A stretch of 64,000 bases of DNA. It comes from Luteipulveratus halotolerans (GTDB lineage Bacteria; Actinomycetota; Actinomycetes; Actinomycetales; Dermatophilaceae). The notes beneath the pieces are model-generated. The model made no database searches. It was not told where the DNA came from and worked only from the letters and a program-made list of their open reading frames with translations. Positions 1 to 10,948 of this stretch are shown piece after piece. Where the stretch lies: assembly GCF_001247745.1 (NCBI RefSeq), contig NZ_LAIR01000002.1:2294001-2358000 (forward strand), given 5' to 3'. Numbering within the stretch: the first letter of the stretch is position 1; every line of letters starts with the position of its first letter. The translations under genes were made by a program, and so were the position numbers.

Positions 1-94
1 GTTCCTGCCGCGCAGGTGTCGATCGCGGCGTCCGCGGTTCGTGTAGGCGGTGAAGGGCAGGCACCCGGCCGGCTCTCGCACAGGAGGTCTCACC

Positions 95-466
95 ATGTCG
101 CAGTACCTGATCGCCATGCACCAGCCCGTCGGCCCCGTGCCGCCGCCCGAGGTCCTCGGCCCGGTCATGGAGCAGCTGGGCAGGCTCAACCAGGAGATGG
201 AGCAGCAGGGCGCCTGGGTGTTCGCCGCCGGGCTGCACGACCCGTCGGCGTCCACCGTCATCCGCTCAGCGCATCCGGGTGGCCCGCAGACGATCACCGA
301 CGGCCCCTATGTCGAGGGCAAGGAGCACTTCGGCGGGTTCACGGTCATCGACGTCGACGACCTGGACGCCGCCCTCGACTGGGCGCGGCGCATGCAGCAG
401 ATCATCGGGCTGCCGGTCGAGGTCCGGCCGGTCAAGGCCGCGGACGACGACACGGCGCCGCGGTGA
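95..466 (+). CDS. YCII/DGPF family protein
   Basis: A 123-residue protein of the YCII (DGPF) family, small dimeric alpha/beta proteins of mostly unknown function. The family signature is visible as TDGPYVEGKEHFGGF, followed by a segment on alternating residues ending EVRPVK. The ATG at 95 is chosen because AGGAGG lies just upstream (about 82-87); a longer frame starting at 50 has no ribosome binding site. The stop codon overlaps the GTG of the next gene, so the two are translationally coupled. DGPF proteins are known genomic partners of ECF42-type sigma factors, which is exactly the arrangement here. The preceding 94 bases show no gene. Confidence 0.9.
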   Translation: MSQYLIAMHQPVGPVPPPEVLGPVMEQLGRLNQEMEQQGAWVFAAGLHDPSASTVIRSAHPGGPQTITDGPYVEGKEHFGGFTVIDVDDLDAALDWARRMQQIIGLPVEVRPVKAADDDTAPR

Positions 467-1714
467 GCGACGACGCCTCCCGCCTCGGTGACCGCGACCC
501 GGTCGCCGAGGTGGAGGCGGCGTTCCGCGCGGAGTACGGCCGGGCGGTGTCCGTGCTCGTCGGAGCTCTCGGCGACATCGACCTCGCCGAGGAGGCCGTG
601 CAGGAGGCGTTCGCCGAGGCCGTACGCCGGTGGCCCCAGGACGGCGCACCGCCCAGCCCCGCCGGCTGGATCATCACCACCGCTCGTCGCAAGGCGATCG
701 ACCGGCACCGCCGCGAGTCGACCCGGCACGAGCGCCACGTGCAGGCGTCCGTCCTGCACGCCGCTGACGAACCCGCGGAGGTGGGTGCCGTGCGCGACGA
801 ACGTCTGCGCCTGCTGTTCACCTGCTGTCACCCGGCGCTGCGCCAGGACGCGCAGGTCGCGCTCACCCTGAGGCTGCTCGGCGGCCCCACGACACCCGAG
901 ATCGCGAGGGCGTTCGTCGTCCCCGAGGCCACCCTCGCGCAGCGGGTCGTGAGGGCCAAGAACAAGATTCGCACCGCTCGCATCCCCTATCGCCTCCCGC
1001 GGGACGCCGATCTGCCGGAGCGCCTCGACGGTGTACTCGCCGTGATCTACCTGATCTTCAACGAGGGCTACGCCGCGACGTCCGGTGCCGACCTGACCCG
1101 CGCCGACCTGTCAGCGGAGGCGATCCGTCTCGGGCGGGTGCTCGTCGAGCTGATGCCCGACGAGCCCGAGCCCCGCGGCCTCCTCGCACTGATGCTGCTC
1201 GCCGAGTCGCGCCGCCGCGCACGGGCCGACGCGGACGGCGTACTCGTGCCCCTGCCCGACCAGGACCGCAGCCAGTGGGACACCTCGCTGATCGCCGAGG
1301 GTCACGACCTCGTACGCCAGTGCCTGCGCCGCGGTCGGCCCGGACCGTTCCAGCTGCAGGCGGCGATCCAGGCCGTGCACTCCGATGCCTCTCACGCGGA
1401 CGACACCGCGTGGTGGCAGGTGGTCGCGCTCTACGACCAGCTGGCGGCGATCGACCCGAGCCCTGTCGTGGCACTGCACCGTGCCGTCGCGGTGGCCGAG
1501 CTCGAGGGTCCTGCTCGTGCGCTCGAGCTGGTCGACGCCCTCGATGCGGACGGTCGGCTCGCGTCGTACCACCTGCTGCCGAGCATCCGGGCCGAGCTGC
1601 TGCACCGACTCGGCCGTGATGCCGAGTCTGTGCACCAGCTCGAGCGCGCCCTCGACCTCACCGACAACGCCGCCGAACGCCGGCTGCTCCAGTCACGTCT
1701 GGAGCACCGACGCG

Positions 1715-1725
<11 letters not shown>
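463..1725 (+). CDS. ECF sigma factor with C-terminal TPR-like extension (ECF42-like)
   Basis: A 420-residue RNA polymerase sigma factor of the extracytoplasmic-function class. Region 2 lies near residues 15-85 (AEEAVQEAFAEAVRRWP) and region 4 near 115-170 (LLGGPTTPEIARAFVV, then a basic recognition helix). The LLFTCCHPAL motif between them is typical of this group. About 230 further residues form the helical, TPR-like C-terminal extension that replaces a separate anti-sigma factor in ECF42 proteins. It starts with GTG at 463, overlapping the stop of the DGPF gene. A longer in-frame extension back to 16 overlaps that gene and is not credible. The last 11 bases overlap the convergent nucleotidase gene. 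Its target promoters cannot be read from the sequence. Confidence 0.9.
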
Positions 1726-3541
<1,816 letters not shown>

Positions 3542-3623
3542 CGTTCTCCTCGGGTGAGCGTCCGGTGGGACCGCGGTGACGCTACTCCTGCGGGCAGCCC
3601 GGCGGGACGATGTCGTCGGGCGT

Positions 3624-4898
3624 TCACCCGATGGTCGGCGGCTCCCGGTCATCAGCCGGCTTGCCACCGACCCAGGTCCAGGCGTACTTCCCGTCGTCGA
3701 CCGCGCGGCCCCCTTCACCGAGCTCGAGCGGTCGGAACGTGTCGACCATGACGGCCAGCTCGTCGAAGTAGTGCACGCCGACCGACTTCTCGTACGCCCC
3801 CGGCTGCGGGCCGTGCGCGTGACCGCCCGGGTGCACCGAGACCGAGCCCTTGTCGATGCCCGAGCCCTTGCGCGCCTCGTAGTCGCCCTCGACGTAGAAC
3901 ATGATCTCGTCGCTGTCGACGTTGGAGTGGTAGTACGGCACCGGGATCGACAGCTCGTGGTAGTCGACCTTGCGCGGCACGAAGTTGCAGATCACGAAGT
4001 TGTAGCCCTCGAACACCTGGTGCACGGGCGGCGGCTGGTGCACCTTGCCGGTGATCGGCATGTAGTCCTCGACGTTGAACGCGTACGGGTACAGGCAGCC
4101 GTCCCAGCCGACCACGTCGAGCGGGTGGTGCGGGTAGGTGTAGATCGTGCCGACGATGCCGCCGCTCGCCTGCGGGCCGCTCCCCCGGTGCTTGATGTAG
4201 ACCTCGGTCGGCTCGTCCGCTGTGGCCCCGATGTCCTCGGCGAGCAGGGGCCCGTCCGGCCCGCGCAGGTCGCGCTCGCAGTACGGCGCGTGCTCCAGCA
4301 GCTGTCCGTAGCGGCTCAGGTAGCGCTTGGGCGGTGCGATGTGCGAGTTGCCCTCGATGGCGTACGCCCGCAGCGGCTCGACGTAGCCTTCGTCGCCCTG
4401 GACGACCGGGAGCCATCGATGCGTGGTCGCCCTCGGGATGATCAGGTAGTCGCCCTGGCGCAGGTCGAACGAGCCGAACACCGTTTGTACGTGGGCATTT
4501 CCGCGTTCGATGTAGACACACTCGTCACCGATGCCGTTGCGGTACCACGGGCTCGGTGCGTCGGCCACGACGTAGGAGATCCGCACGTCGCCGTTGCCGA
4601 GCACGAGCCGTCGGCCGGTGACGACGTCGACACCTCGGTCGTCGTCGCCGAACAGGTCGTGGAGCTTGAGGTGGCGCGGCACGAGCGGGTGGTTGGGCGT
4701 CGTCGCCAAAGAGTCGCCGAGCTCCCAGACGTGGGCGTCGGCGATGGCCGACGGGATGCCGCGGTGGTAGAGCAAAGAGGAGTCGGACGAGAAGCCTTCC
4801 TCACCCATGAGCTCTTCGTAGTAGAGACCGCCGTCGGGCGTGCGGTGCTGGGTGTGCCGCTTGGGCGGGATGCTGCCCTGGGACCGGTAGAACGCCAT
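3624..4898 (-). CDS. hmgA: Homogentisate 1,2-dioxygenase
   Basis: A 424-residue Fe(II) dioxygenase that opens the ring of homogentisate to maleylacetoacetate in tyrosine and phenylalanine breakdown. Recognisable family blocks are the N-terminal MAFYRSQGSIPPKRH, the central PPPVHQVFEGYNFVICNF, and the iron-site region YYHSNVDSDEIMFYVEGDYE followed by HPGGHAHGPQPG. Length matches the family. The start at 4898 has GGAGG eight bases upstream on the minus strand. It is divergent from the operon holding a conserved unknown gene and fahA, with about 90 bases of shared promoter region. hppD, the enzyme that makes homogentisate, is 33 kb away at 37.8-39.0 kb. Confidence 0.96.
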   Translation of the reverse strand: MAFYRSQGSIPPKRHTQHRTPDGGLYYEELMGEEGFSSDSSLLYHRGIPSAIADAHVWELGDSLATTPNHPLVPRHLKLHDLFGDDDRGVDVVTGRRLVLGNGDVRISYVVADAPSPWYRNGIGDECVYIERGNAHVQTVFGSFDLRQGDYLIIPRATTHRWLPVVQGDEGYVEPLRAYAIEGNSHIAPPKRYLSRYGQLLEHAPYCERDLRGPDGPLLAEDIGATADEPTEVYIKHRGSGPQASGGIVGTIYTYPHHPLDVVGWDGCLYPYAFNVEDYMPITGKVHQPPPVHQVFEGYNFVICNFVPRKVDYHELSIPVPYYHSNVDSDEIMFYVEGDYEARKGSGIDKGSVSVHPGGHAHGPQPGAYEKSVGVHYFDELAVMVDTFRPLELGEGGRAVDDGKYAWTWVGGKPADDREPPTIG

Positions 4899-4989
4899 CG
4901 TGATGCCTCCGCATGAGCTCGCTCGAGGCGTCCGATTACCGGACGTCTTCGTCTCGTTGGCGGTGTGAGGATGCAGTAGCGTGACGGCC

Positions 4990-5838
4990 ATGTCAACGCC
5001 GCCGACGCTGCCCCCGCGCGCGCTGTTCACCGGCCTGATCGACGATGCCGCGGTCTTCCCTCCCGGCAGCGCGACCCTCGAGGAGACCGTCGCCCGTCGC
5101 GACCAGCGACGCCACACCTCCTCCACCGATCTGGTGGGGCCGCTGCTGCTCCCGCCGACGCTGGTGACCGAGGCGGTCGCCGGCACCTCACCGCTCACCG
5201 TGTCGGTCGTCGTACGGCTCGGCGCCGCGCTCGCGCCGGTCCTCACCGCGGCGCGGCTGCTCGCCGACGCCCAGGGCCACTCGCTCGCCGGCATCGAGCT
5301 CGGCCACTCGCCCGAGTGGCGCGACGCCCTCGAACCGGCCGTGCCCGTCGCGGTCGAGGTGAGCGCTGACCCGGCCGGGCTGGAGGCGCTGAGCGACCTC
5401 GCCGGTGAGGCTGACGGCCAGCACGTGCTCGCCAAGCTGCGCACCGGGTCCACCGACCAGAACGCCGTGCCCACGCCCGCGCAGGTCGCAGCCTTCATCG
5501 TGGCCACGGTCCAGCACGACGTGGCGTTCAAGCTCACGGGAGGCCTGCACCACCCGATCGCCCACACGGCGATCACCTCGTCCGGTGCAGAAGAGCAGCA
5601 CGGCTTCCTCAACGTGCTGCTCGCCACCGCGCGCGCACTCGACGGTGCGACTGCAGCTGACGTGAGCGCCGTTCTGTCCCAACGCGATTCGCGGACGGTG
5701 ATTGACGACATCCGCGCGTTCGACGACGACACCGCGCGAACCGTGCGTGACCACTTCCACTCCTACGGCTGCTGCGAGGTGCTCGACCCGATCCGCGCAC
5801 TGGCCGACCTCCGACTCATCGAGGAGACATCCCTGTGA
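4990..5838 (+). CDS. Conserved protein of unknown function in the tyrosine-degradation operon
   Basis: A 282-residue soluble protein that I cannot assign to a characterised family. It begins RALFTGLIDDAAVFPPGSA; later blocks AKLRTGSTD, AFKLTGGLHHP and HGFLNVLLATARAL alternate short hydrophobic strands with helices, suggestive of a TIM-barrel-like fold (inference only). Its last codon overlaps the GTG of fahA by four bases, so the two proteins are made together. It sits divergently next to hmgA. No glutathione-type maleylacetoacetate isomerase is present in the window, so this protein is a candidate for that missing step or for an accessory role. A GTG at 4981 is an alternative start three codons upstream. 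Confidence 0.85.
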   Translation: MSTPPTLPPRALFTGLIDDAAVFPPGSATLEETVARRDQRRHTSSTDLVGPLLLPPTLVTEAVAGTSPLTVSVVVRLGAALAPVLTAARLLADAQGHSLAGIELGHSPEWRDALEPAVPVAVEVSADPAGLEALSDLAGEADGQHVLAKLRTGSTDQNAVPTPAQVAAFIVATVQHDVAFKLTGGLHHPIAHTAITSSGAEEQHGFLNVLLATARALDGATAADVSAVLSQRDSRTVIDDIRAFDDDTARTVRDHFHSYGCCEVLDPIRALADLRLIEETSL

Positions 5839-7055
5839 CGACAGCCACCGCCACCTGGCTCGACATCGCCGCCGACCACCCGTACGGCATCGCCCACCTG
5901 CCGTACGGCGTGTTCGCGCCCGCCGACGGCGAGGCCCGCGTCGGCGTACGCATCGGCGACCGGGTGCTCGACCTCGGCGCGTGCGCTGAGGCGGCCGGCA
6001 TGGAGTCCGCATCGGTCTGGCAGACGCCGAGCCTGAACGCCTTTCTCGCACAAGGCCGTTCGGCGTGGGCATCGGGTCGCGCGTGGATCGTCGAGATGCT
6101 CTCCAACGACGCGCGACGCGACTGCGTGGAGCCTCACCTGTACGCCCTCGGCGAGGTGACCCTGCACCTGCCGATCGAGGTCGCCGACTACGTCGACTTC
6201 TACGCCAGTGAGCAGCACGCGACCAACGTCGGCTCGATCTTCCGGCCCGACGGCGACGCACTGACGCCCAACTGGAAGCACCTGCCGATCGGCTACCACG
6301 GGCGGTCCGGCACGGTCGTCGTGAGCGGCACCGATGTCGTACGCCCCACCGGTCAGCGCAAGACACCTGCTGACTCCGAACCCGTCTTCGGACCGTCGAT
6401 CCGACTCGACATCGAGGCCGAGCTCGGGTTCGTGGTGGGCGGCACTAGCGAGATCGGGTCACGCGTCGGTGTCGACGCGGCCGACGAGCACCTCTTCGGT
6501 GTCGCGCTGTTCAACGACTGGTCGGCGCGCGACATCCAGGCCTGGGAGTACGTCCCGCTCGGACCGTTCCTCGGCAAGTCGTTCGCGTCGTCGTTGGCCG
6601 CCTGGGTGACCCCGATGGAGGCGCTGAGCGCGGCGCGGGTCGACCTCCCGGCTCAGGACCCCCGGCCTCTGGACTACCTGCGTGGTGACGCGCTCTACGG
6701 GCTCGACATCGAGATGGAGGTCTCGATCAACGGCACGGTCGTCTCACGCCCGCCCTACCGCGGGATGTACTGGTCCCCCACGCAGATGCTCGCGCACATG
6801 ACCGTCAACGGCGCGAGCCTGCGCCCCGGCGACCTGTTCGCGTCGGGCACGGTCTCGGGTGACGCGAAGGCCGAGCGCGGCTCGCTGCTCGAGCTGACGT
6901 GGTCGGGCCAGGAGCCGATCACGTTGCAGGACGGTCAGACTCGCGCCTTCCTCGAGGACGGCGACACGGTGACGATCACGGCGACGGCCCCCGGGCCGGA
7001 GGGCGTACGCATCGGTCTCGGTGAGGTCACCGGCACGATCCGCCCGGCGCACTGA
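5835..7055 (+). CDS. fahA: Fumarylacetoacetase
   Basis: A 406-residue fumarylacetoacetate hydrolase, the last step of tyrosine catabolism, giving fumarate and acetoacetate. Family blocks include YVDFYASEQHATNVG, LPIGYHGRSGTVVVSG, FGPSIRLDIEAELGFVVGG and the metal-site and catalytic region FNDWSARDIQAWEYVPLGPF. The C-terminal TVSGDAKAERGSLLELTW block is also typical. The GTG start at 5835 overlaps the stop of the upstream unknown gene, indicating translational coupling. The protein is full length. It is followed by a 190-base region filled with a large inverted repeat, beyond which an MFS gene runs in the opposite direction. Confidence 0.96.
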   Translation: MTTATATWLDIAADHPYGIAHLPYGVFAPADGEARVGVRIGDRVLDLGACAEAAGMESASVWQTPSLNAFLAQGRSAWASGRAWIVEMLSNDARRDCVEPHLYALGEVTLHLPIEVADYVDFYASEQHATNVGSIFRPDGDALTPNWKHLPIGYHGRSGTVVVSGTDVVRPTGQRKTPADSEPVFGPSIRLDIEAELGFVVGGTSEIGSRVGVDAADEHLFGVALFNDWSARDIQAWEYVPLGPFLGKSFASSLAAWVTPMEALSAARVDLPAQDPRPLDYLRGDALYGLDIEMEVSINGTVVSRPPYRGMYWSPTQMLAHMTVNGASLRPGDLFASGTVSGDAKAERGSLLELTWSGQEPITLQDGQTRAFLEDGDTVTITATAPGPEGVRIGLGEVTGTIRPAH

Positions 7056-7245
7056 GCGCCGCTGGCTGAGCCGGCCAGACCGCTGGTTGAGCCGGGCCGA
7101 GGCGCTAGCCGAGGCCCGTGTCGAAACCCGGTGCCGCGCAGGGAGACTCAGCCCTCGCGGTCACCCGGTTTCGACACGGGCTCGCGCTGGGCGCTCGCCC
7201 GGCTCAACCAGCAAACGCGCTCGCACGGCTCAACCAGCGAACGTC
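7056..7245. repeat. Large REP-like inverted repeat between convergent genes
   Basis: Two arms of about 50 bases (7082-7131 and 7164-7212) are near-complementary. They run from GCTGGTTGAGCCGGGC to GTGTCGAAACCCGG on the left and mirror on the right as CCGGTTTCGACACGGGC to GGCTCAACCAGC. Partial extra copies of the GGCTCAACCAGCG end flank it on both sides (around 7060-7080 and 7213-7243). No gene is present. This type of element, with a TCGAnAC core and a GAnCCAGC end, recurs in diverged form at 17755-17846. It could act as a bidirectional terminator for fahA and the MFS gene, or be a non-autonomous mobile repeat. Confidence 0.8.
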
Positions 7246-8532
7246 CTAGGCGCTGAGGACGACCTCCTCGACGGCCGGCCGAACTCCGTTGGCAGCCGGC
7301 GAGATCCGTCGTTCGACGTGGAGCGCGAGCGCCGCGACGACGCCACAGCCTGCGACCAGCACACCGATGTAGACCGCGCCGAGACCGTGGCCGATCAGCA
7401 CGCCCGACACGGCCGGCCCGACGAGGCCCGACAGCTGGAACGTGCCGGTGAGGGCTGCGTTGTAGCGACCCGTGGAACGAGCGGGTGCCAGGTCGTTGAC
7501 CATGGCCGGCACGGTCGGCTGGTAGAACGTCTCGCCCAGCCCGAACACCGCCGCACACGTCGCCACCAGCACGGCGGCCATGAGTGCGCTGCCGACCAGG
7601 CCCGCACCGCCCAGGCTGGCCCAGGCGAGCGCCCACACCACCGCCATCACGACGAGCACTCGGGTGCGGCGCCGGCCCTCGATGCGCTGCAGCACCAGCA
7701 GCTGGAGCACGACGATGACGACCGTGTTGAGCGCATAGGCCCAGCCGAGCGCCTGCGTCGAGATGCCGCCCTCGGCGCGCGCGTAGGCAGGCATCCCGGA
7801 GTTGAGCTGGGCATAACCGACGAAGCCGGCGACGAACGCCAGCACCAGGACCGGCCGCAGCTGACGGTCACGCAGGACGACGGCGTACGACGTGGTGTCG
7901 GCGTCGTCGTCGGTGTGCTGCGGCGTGCCGGTGATGTGGCGCAGCGGACCGAGGAGCACCAGGAGCGGCGCGACGAAGCTGAGCGCGTTGAGCAGGTAGA
8001 TCGCGACGAACGTGCCGGGCCGGTCGACGTCGACGAACAGGCCGCCCGCGATGCCGCCGATGCCGATGCCCAGGTTGAGCATGGTGAAGCTCACGCCGAA
8101 GTAGCGCTGCCGGATGTGCGAGGGCATGATCGCGGCGACCATCGTGCTGATGCCCGGCCAGATCGCCGAGCCGGCCACGCCGAGCAGGGTCAGCGCGAGG
8201 GCCGCCGAGACCGGACCGCGAGCCTGCGAGAGCAGCACCTCGGCGAGGATCTGCACGCTGAGTGCTGCGACGAGCAGGCGTCGCGCACCGAACCGGTCCA
8301 TCAGCGCACCGGCAGGACCGACCAGCAGCAGGCCCACGACGGCGGGGATGCCGAGCAGGACACCGACCGTCGACAGCGGGATGTCGCGCACCTCGTGCAG
8401 GTAGACCACGCTGAACGGCAGGACCAGGCCCGTGCCGATGAAGTCGAAGATGATCGTCGAGAGCAGCCACTTGCCCTCACGCGGCAGGTCGTGCCAGAAG
8501 TCGGTCAGCGCGGGGCGTTCGGTCGTGGACAC
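7246..8532 (-). CDS. MFS transporter (drug-exporter-like)
   Basis: A 12-helix major facilitator superfamily protein of about 428 residues. The loop 2-3 signature is visible as GALMDRFGARR, and hydrophobic segments alternate along the whole length, with a central cytoplasmic loop around GTPQHTDDDADTTSY. The closest type appears to be the multidrug-exporter-like MFS group, but the substrate cannot be told. The GTG at 8532 (MSTTERPALT) is taken as start; a GTG seven codons upstream at 8553 is equally open, and neither has a clear ribosome binding site. It lies downstream of and in the same direction as the PPK2 gene, with 40-60 bases between. Confidence 0.85.
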   Translation of the reverse strand: MSTTERPALTDFWHDLPREGKWLLSTIIFDFIGTGLVLPFSVVYLHEVRDIPLSTVGVLLGIPAVVGLLLVGPAGALMDRFGARRLLVAALSVQILAEVLLSQARGPVSAALALTLLGVAGSAIWPGISTMVAAIMPSHIRQRYFGVSFTMLNLGIGIGGIAGGLFVDVDRPGTFVAIYLLNALSFVAPLLVLLGPLRHITGTPQHTDDDADTTSYAVVLRDRQLRPVLVLAFVAGFVGYAQLNSGMPAYARAEGGISTQALGWAYALNTVVIVVLQLLVLQRIEGRRRTRVLVVMAVVWALAWASLGGAGLVGSALMAAVLVATCAAVFGLGETFYQPTVPAMVNDLAPARSTGRYNAALTGTFQLSGLVGPAVSGVLIGHGLGAVYIGVLVAGCGVVAALALHVERRISPAANGVRPAVEEVVLSA

Positions 8533-8595
8533 GGCCCCCACTGTGCCTGCCACCTCTGACAGCGAGCCACCAATTTTGCCTCCGGCGCGGGCCGG

Positions 8596-9486
8596 TCAGT
8601 CGCCGACGGCGTCGACCCCGCGCTTGACGATCAGCGGGTCGGGCGCGGTGACCACGGAGGCGTCCTTGCCGTCGTACTCGAACTGGTCGAGGAAGAAGCG
8701 CATCGCGTTCAGCCGCGCACGCTTCTTGTCGTTGCTCTTGATGGTCGTCCAGGGCGCGATGTCGGTGTCGGTACGCAGGAACATCGCCTCCTTGGCGTCG
8801 GTGTAGGAGCCCCACTTGTCGAGCGACTCCAGGTCCATGGGCGAGAGCTTCCACTGCCGCACCGGGTCGACCTGCCGGATGATGAACCGGGTGCGCTGCT
8901 CGGACTGCGTCACCGAGAACCAGAACTTGGTCAGCGTGATGCCGCTGTCGACGAGCATCTGCTCGAACAACGGCACCTGCTTCATGAAGCGTTCGTACTG
9001 GTCGTCGTCGGCGAAGCCCATGACCCGCTCGACGCCGGCGCGGTTGTACCAGGACCGGTCGAACAGCACCATCTCGCCCGACGTCGGCAGGTGCTGGACG
9101 TAGCGCTGGAAGTACCACTGGCCCAGCTCGCGGTCGCTCGGCTTGGTGAGCGCGACCGTACGGGCGTAGCGCGGGTTGAGGTGCTCCATGAACCGCTTGA
9201 TCGTGCCGCCCTTGCCGGCGGCGTCGCGGCCCTCGAACAGCAGCACGTGCTTGCCGCCCGTCTCGGTGTTCCACCGCTGGAACTTCAGCAGCTCGACCTG
9301 CAGGAGGTATTTCTGCTCGTCGTAGTCCTCACGCGAGATGCGCTCGTCGTACGGGTAGTTCTCCCGCCAGGTGTCGACGGCGCTGCCGTCGGGCCCGAGC
9401 AGCACCGGGTCGTCGTCGTGGTCCTCACCGATGGTGTGACCCTCGGTGTGCAGGCGGTCGATGTACGCGCGGACGTTCTCGAGCAT
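8596..9486 (-). CDS. ppk2: Polyphosphate kinase 2
   Basis: A 296-residue class I PPK2, which transfers phosphate between polyphosphate and nucleoside diphosphates (mainly forming GTP or ATP). The Walker A is FEGRDAAGKGGT, Walker B is VLFDRSWYNRAGVERVMGF, and the lid region contains LTKPSDRELGQWYFQRY. Downstream blocks LESLDKWGSYTDAKEAMF and APWTTIKSNDKKRARLN are characteristic of the family. Length is that of a single-domain enzyme. The ATG at 9486 is the first in frame. It is divergent in function from its neighbours; the MFS gene follows on the same strand. Confidence 0.95.
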   Translation of the reverse strand: MLENVRAYIDRLHTEGHTIGEDHDDDPVLLGPDGSAVDTWRENYPYDERISREDYDEQKYLLQVELLKFQRWNTETGGKHVLLFEGRDAAGKGGTIKRFMEHLNPRYARTVALTKPSDRELGQWYFQRYVQHLPTSGEMVLFDRSWYNRAGVERVMGFADDDQYERFMKQVPLFEQMLVDSGITLTKFWFSVTQSEQRTRFIIRQVDPVRQWKLSPMDLESLDKWGSYTDAKEAMFLRTDTDIAPWTTIKSNDKKRARLNAMRFFLDQFEYDGKDASVVTAPDPLIVKRGVDAVGD

Positions 9487-9520
9487 GGCCGGAACCTAGG
9501 CGGGTCCGATGAACGGACGG

Positions 9521-10426
9521 TTACGGGTGGGAGCCCTGCCGCGCATCACGGGCGTACTGGCCGGGAGTCACGCCGAGGAAGCGGCGGAAGTCGCGGACGA
9601 AGTGGGACTGGTCGTACCACCCGAGCCGGGCTGCCACCTCGGCCAGGTCTGCATCAGGCGTGGAGTCGAGCACGGCTGCGGCGTCCTGCAACCGGCATCG
9701 CGTGAGCACCCACTTCGGGGTCGCACCGATGTAGCGCCGGAACAGCCGTTGGACCGTGCGCACCGACACGTCACGAGCCGCCCCGATCTGCTCGACCCGC
9801 ACGATCGAGTCGTCGAGACGGACGGCGTCGACGAGCCCGGCCGCGGTGAGGTAGTCCGCCGACGGCTCGGGCAGCTGCGGCTCCAACCAGGCCTGCACGA
9901 TCTCGCGACGCACCTCGTCACGAGGCTCGGCGAGCACGTCACGCAGCACGTCGGCTGCCCCGGACAGCACATCGGAGACCGCGAGGCTCTGGTCGGTTGC
10001 GAGCTCGCGCCCGGCGATCGCGGCGAGCGCACCCGGCCGGAACCGTACGCCGAAGACCCGCGCCTCTCCCTCGAGCCGGACGACGAACCGGTCGGTCCAG
10101 ACGGTGGTCAGCACGGCCGCAGGCATGTCGACGCCGTGCCGCACGAGCGGGCCGCCGTCCTCACGCCGACCGTCCTCGAACGTCAGGTGGCAGATCGGGT
10201 TGGTGATGACCTCGCTGAGCTCCAACGGCGCACCGTGGCGGCGCCAGCGCACCGACCAGAACCGGTCGGCGTACGCCTCAAGCGCCGGTGAGGTGACCTC
10301 GAGCAGGCCACGCTCCATCACCTGGTCGGTGCGCTGCGGGTGGACGATCTCGCCGAGCCCGTCGGCACGCCCACGGGGGCCGACCTGACGCGGCTCGGCG
10401 GCTGTCGCGTTCGTCCAAGACGTCAC
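9521..10426 (-). CDS. AraC family transcriptional regulator
   Basis: A 301-residue regulator with a C-terminal AraC-type double helix-turn-helix (about residues 195-295: IGAARDVSVRTVQRLFRRYIG and RLGWYDQSHFVRDFRRFLG). The N-terminal domain (PICHLTFEDG...GVRFRPGALAAI) is the DUF6597 type often found in AraC regulators that face a glyoxalase-like gene. The GTG at 10426 is separated by only 27 bases from the divergent VOC gene, so the two share a promoter region and the regulator probably controls that gene. The effector is unknown. Confidence 0.92.
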   Translation of the reverse strand: MTSWTNATAAEPRQVGPRGRADGLGEIVHPQRTDQVMERGLLEVTSPALEAYADRFWSVRWRRHGAPLELSEVITNPICHLTFEDGRREDGGPLVRHGVDMPAAVLTTVWTDRFVVRLEGEARVFGVRFRPGALAAIAGRELATDQSLAVSDVLSGAADVLRDVLAEPRDEVRREIVQAWLEPQLPEPSADYLTAAGLVDAVRLDDSIVRVEQIGAARDVSVRTVQRLFRRYIGATPKWVLTRCRLQDAAAVLDSTPDADLAEVAARLGWYDQSHFVRDFRRFLGVTPGQYARDARQGSHP

Positions 10427-10453
10427 CGGTTCAGCCTAGGCAGGATCGCTGAC

Positions 10454-10948
10454 ATGACGACGAGCACCAGCACCGACCAGGCCGCGACCGCCTACCGCCC
10501 CACTGGATACACGACGCTGACACCGTTCCTCTCCGTGAACGGCGCGGCGCAGGCGATCGACTTCTACACCTCCGTGTTCGGGGCGCGTCTGGTCTCCAAG
10601 ACCGACGGACCGGACGGCACGATCGCCCACGCCGAGCTCGAGCTGGAGCAGGGTCGCTTCCAGCTGGGCGACCCGGTCGAGGCGTACGGCCTCGCGGCCC
10701 CGACCGACGCGGACGCCACGACGTTCTCGCTGGCGATCTACGTGCCCGACTGCGACGCGACCCTCGCCGCGGCGCAGGAGGCGGGCGCGACCGTACGAGA
10801 GCCGGCGTCGACGTTCGTGACCGGCGACCGATTCGCTTCAGTACGAGACCCGTTCGGTGTCCGCTGGTCGATCATGACCCGGGTGGAGGACGTCTCGGAC
10901 GAGGAGGCCGAGCGTCGGGTCAAGGAGTGGATGGAGCAGCAGGGCTGA
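10454..10948 (+). CDS. VOC (glyoxalase/bleomycin-resistance-like) family protein
   Basis: A 164-residue vicinal-oxygen-chelate protein of the PhnB-like subgroup. Two beta-alpha-beta-beta-beta modules are seen: TPFLSVNGAAQAIDFYTSVFGA with AHAELELEQGRFQLGD, and FSLAIYVPDCDATLAAAQEAGATV ending with FGVRWSIMTR. Such proteins bind metals and small electrophiles or antibiotics; the substrate here is unknown. The ATG at 10454 gives the usual N-terminus. It is divergent from an AraC regulator gene and its last 29 bases overlap the convergent LOG-family gene. Confidence 0.9.
   Translation: MTTSTSTDQAATAYRPTGYTTLTPFLSVNGAAQAIDFYTSVFGARLVSKTDGPDGTIAHAELELEQGRFQLGDPVEAYGLAAPTDADATTFSLAIYVPDCDATLAAAQEAGATVREPASTFVTGDRFASVRDPFGVRWSIMTRVEDVSDEEAERRVKEWMEQQG

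Noticed and set aside
50..94. Longer start for the YCII protein and an upstream partial gene in bases 1-94
   Set aside because: The AGGAGG site belongs to the ATG at 95, and no domain or coding signal is visible before it.
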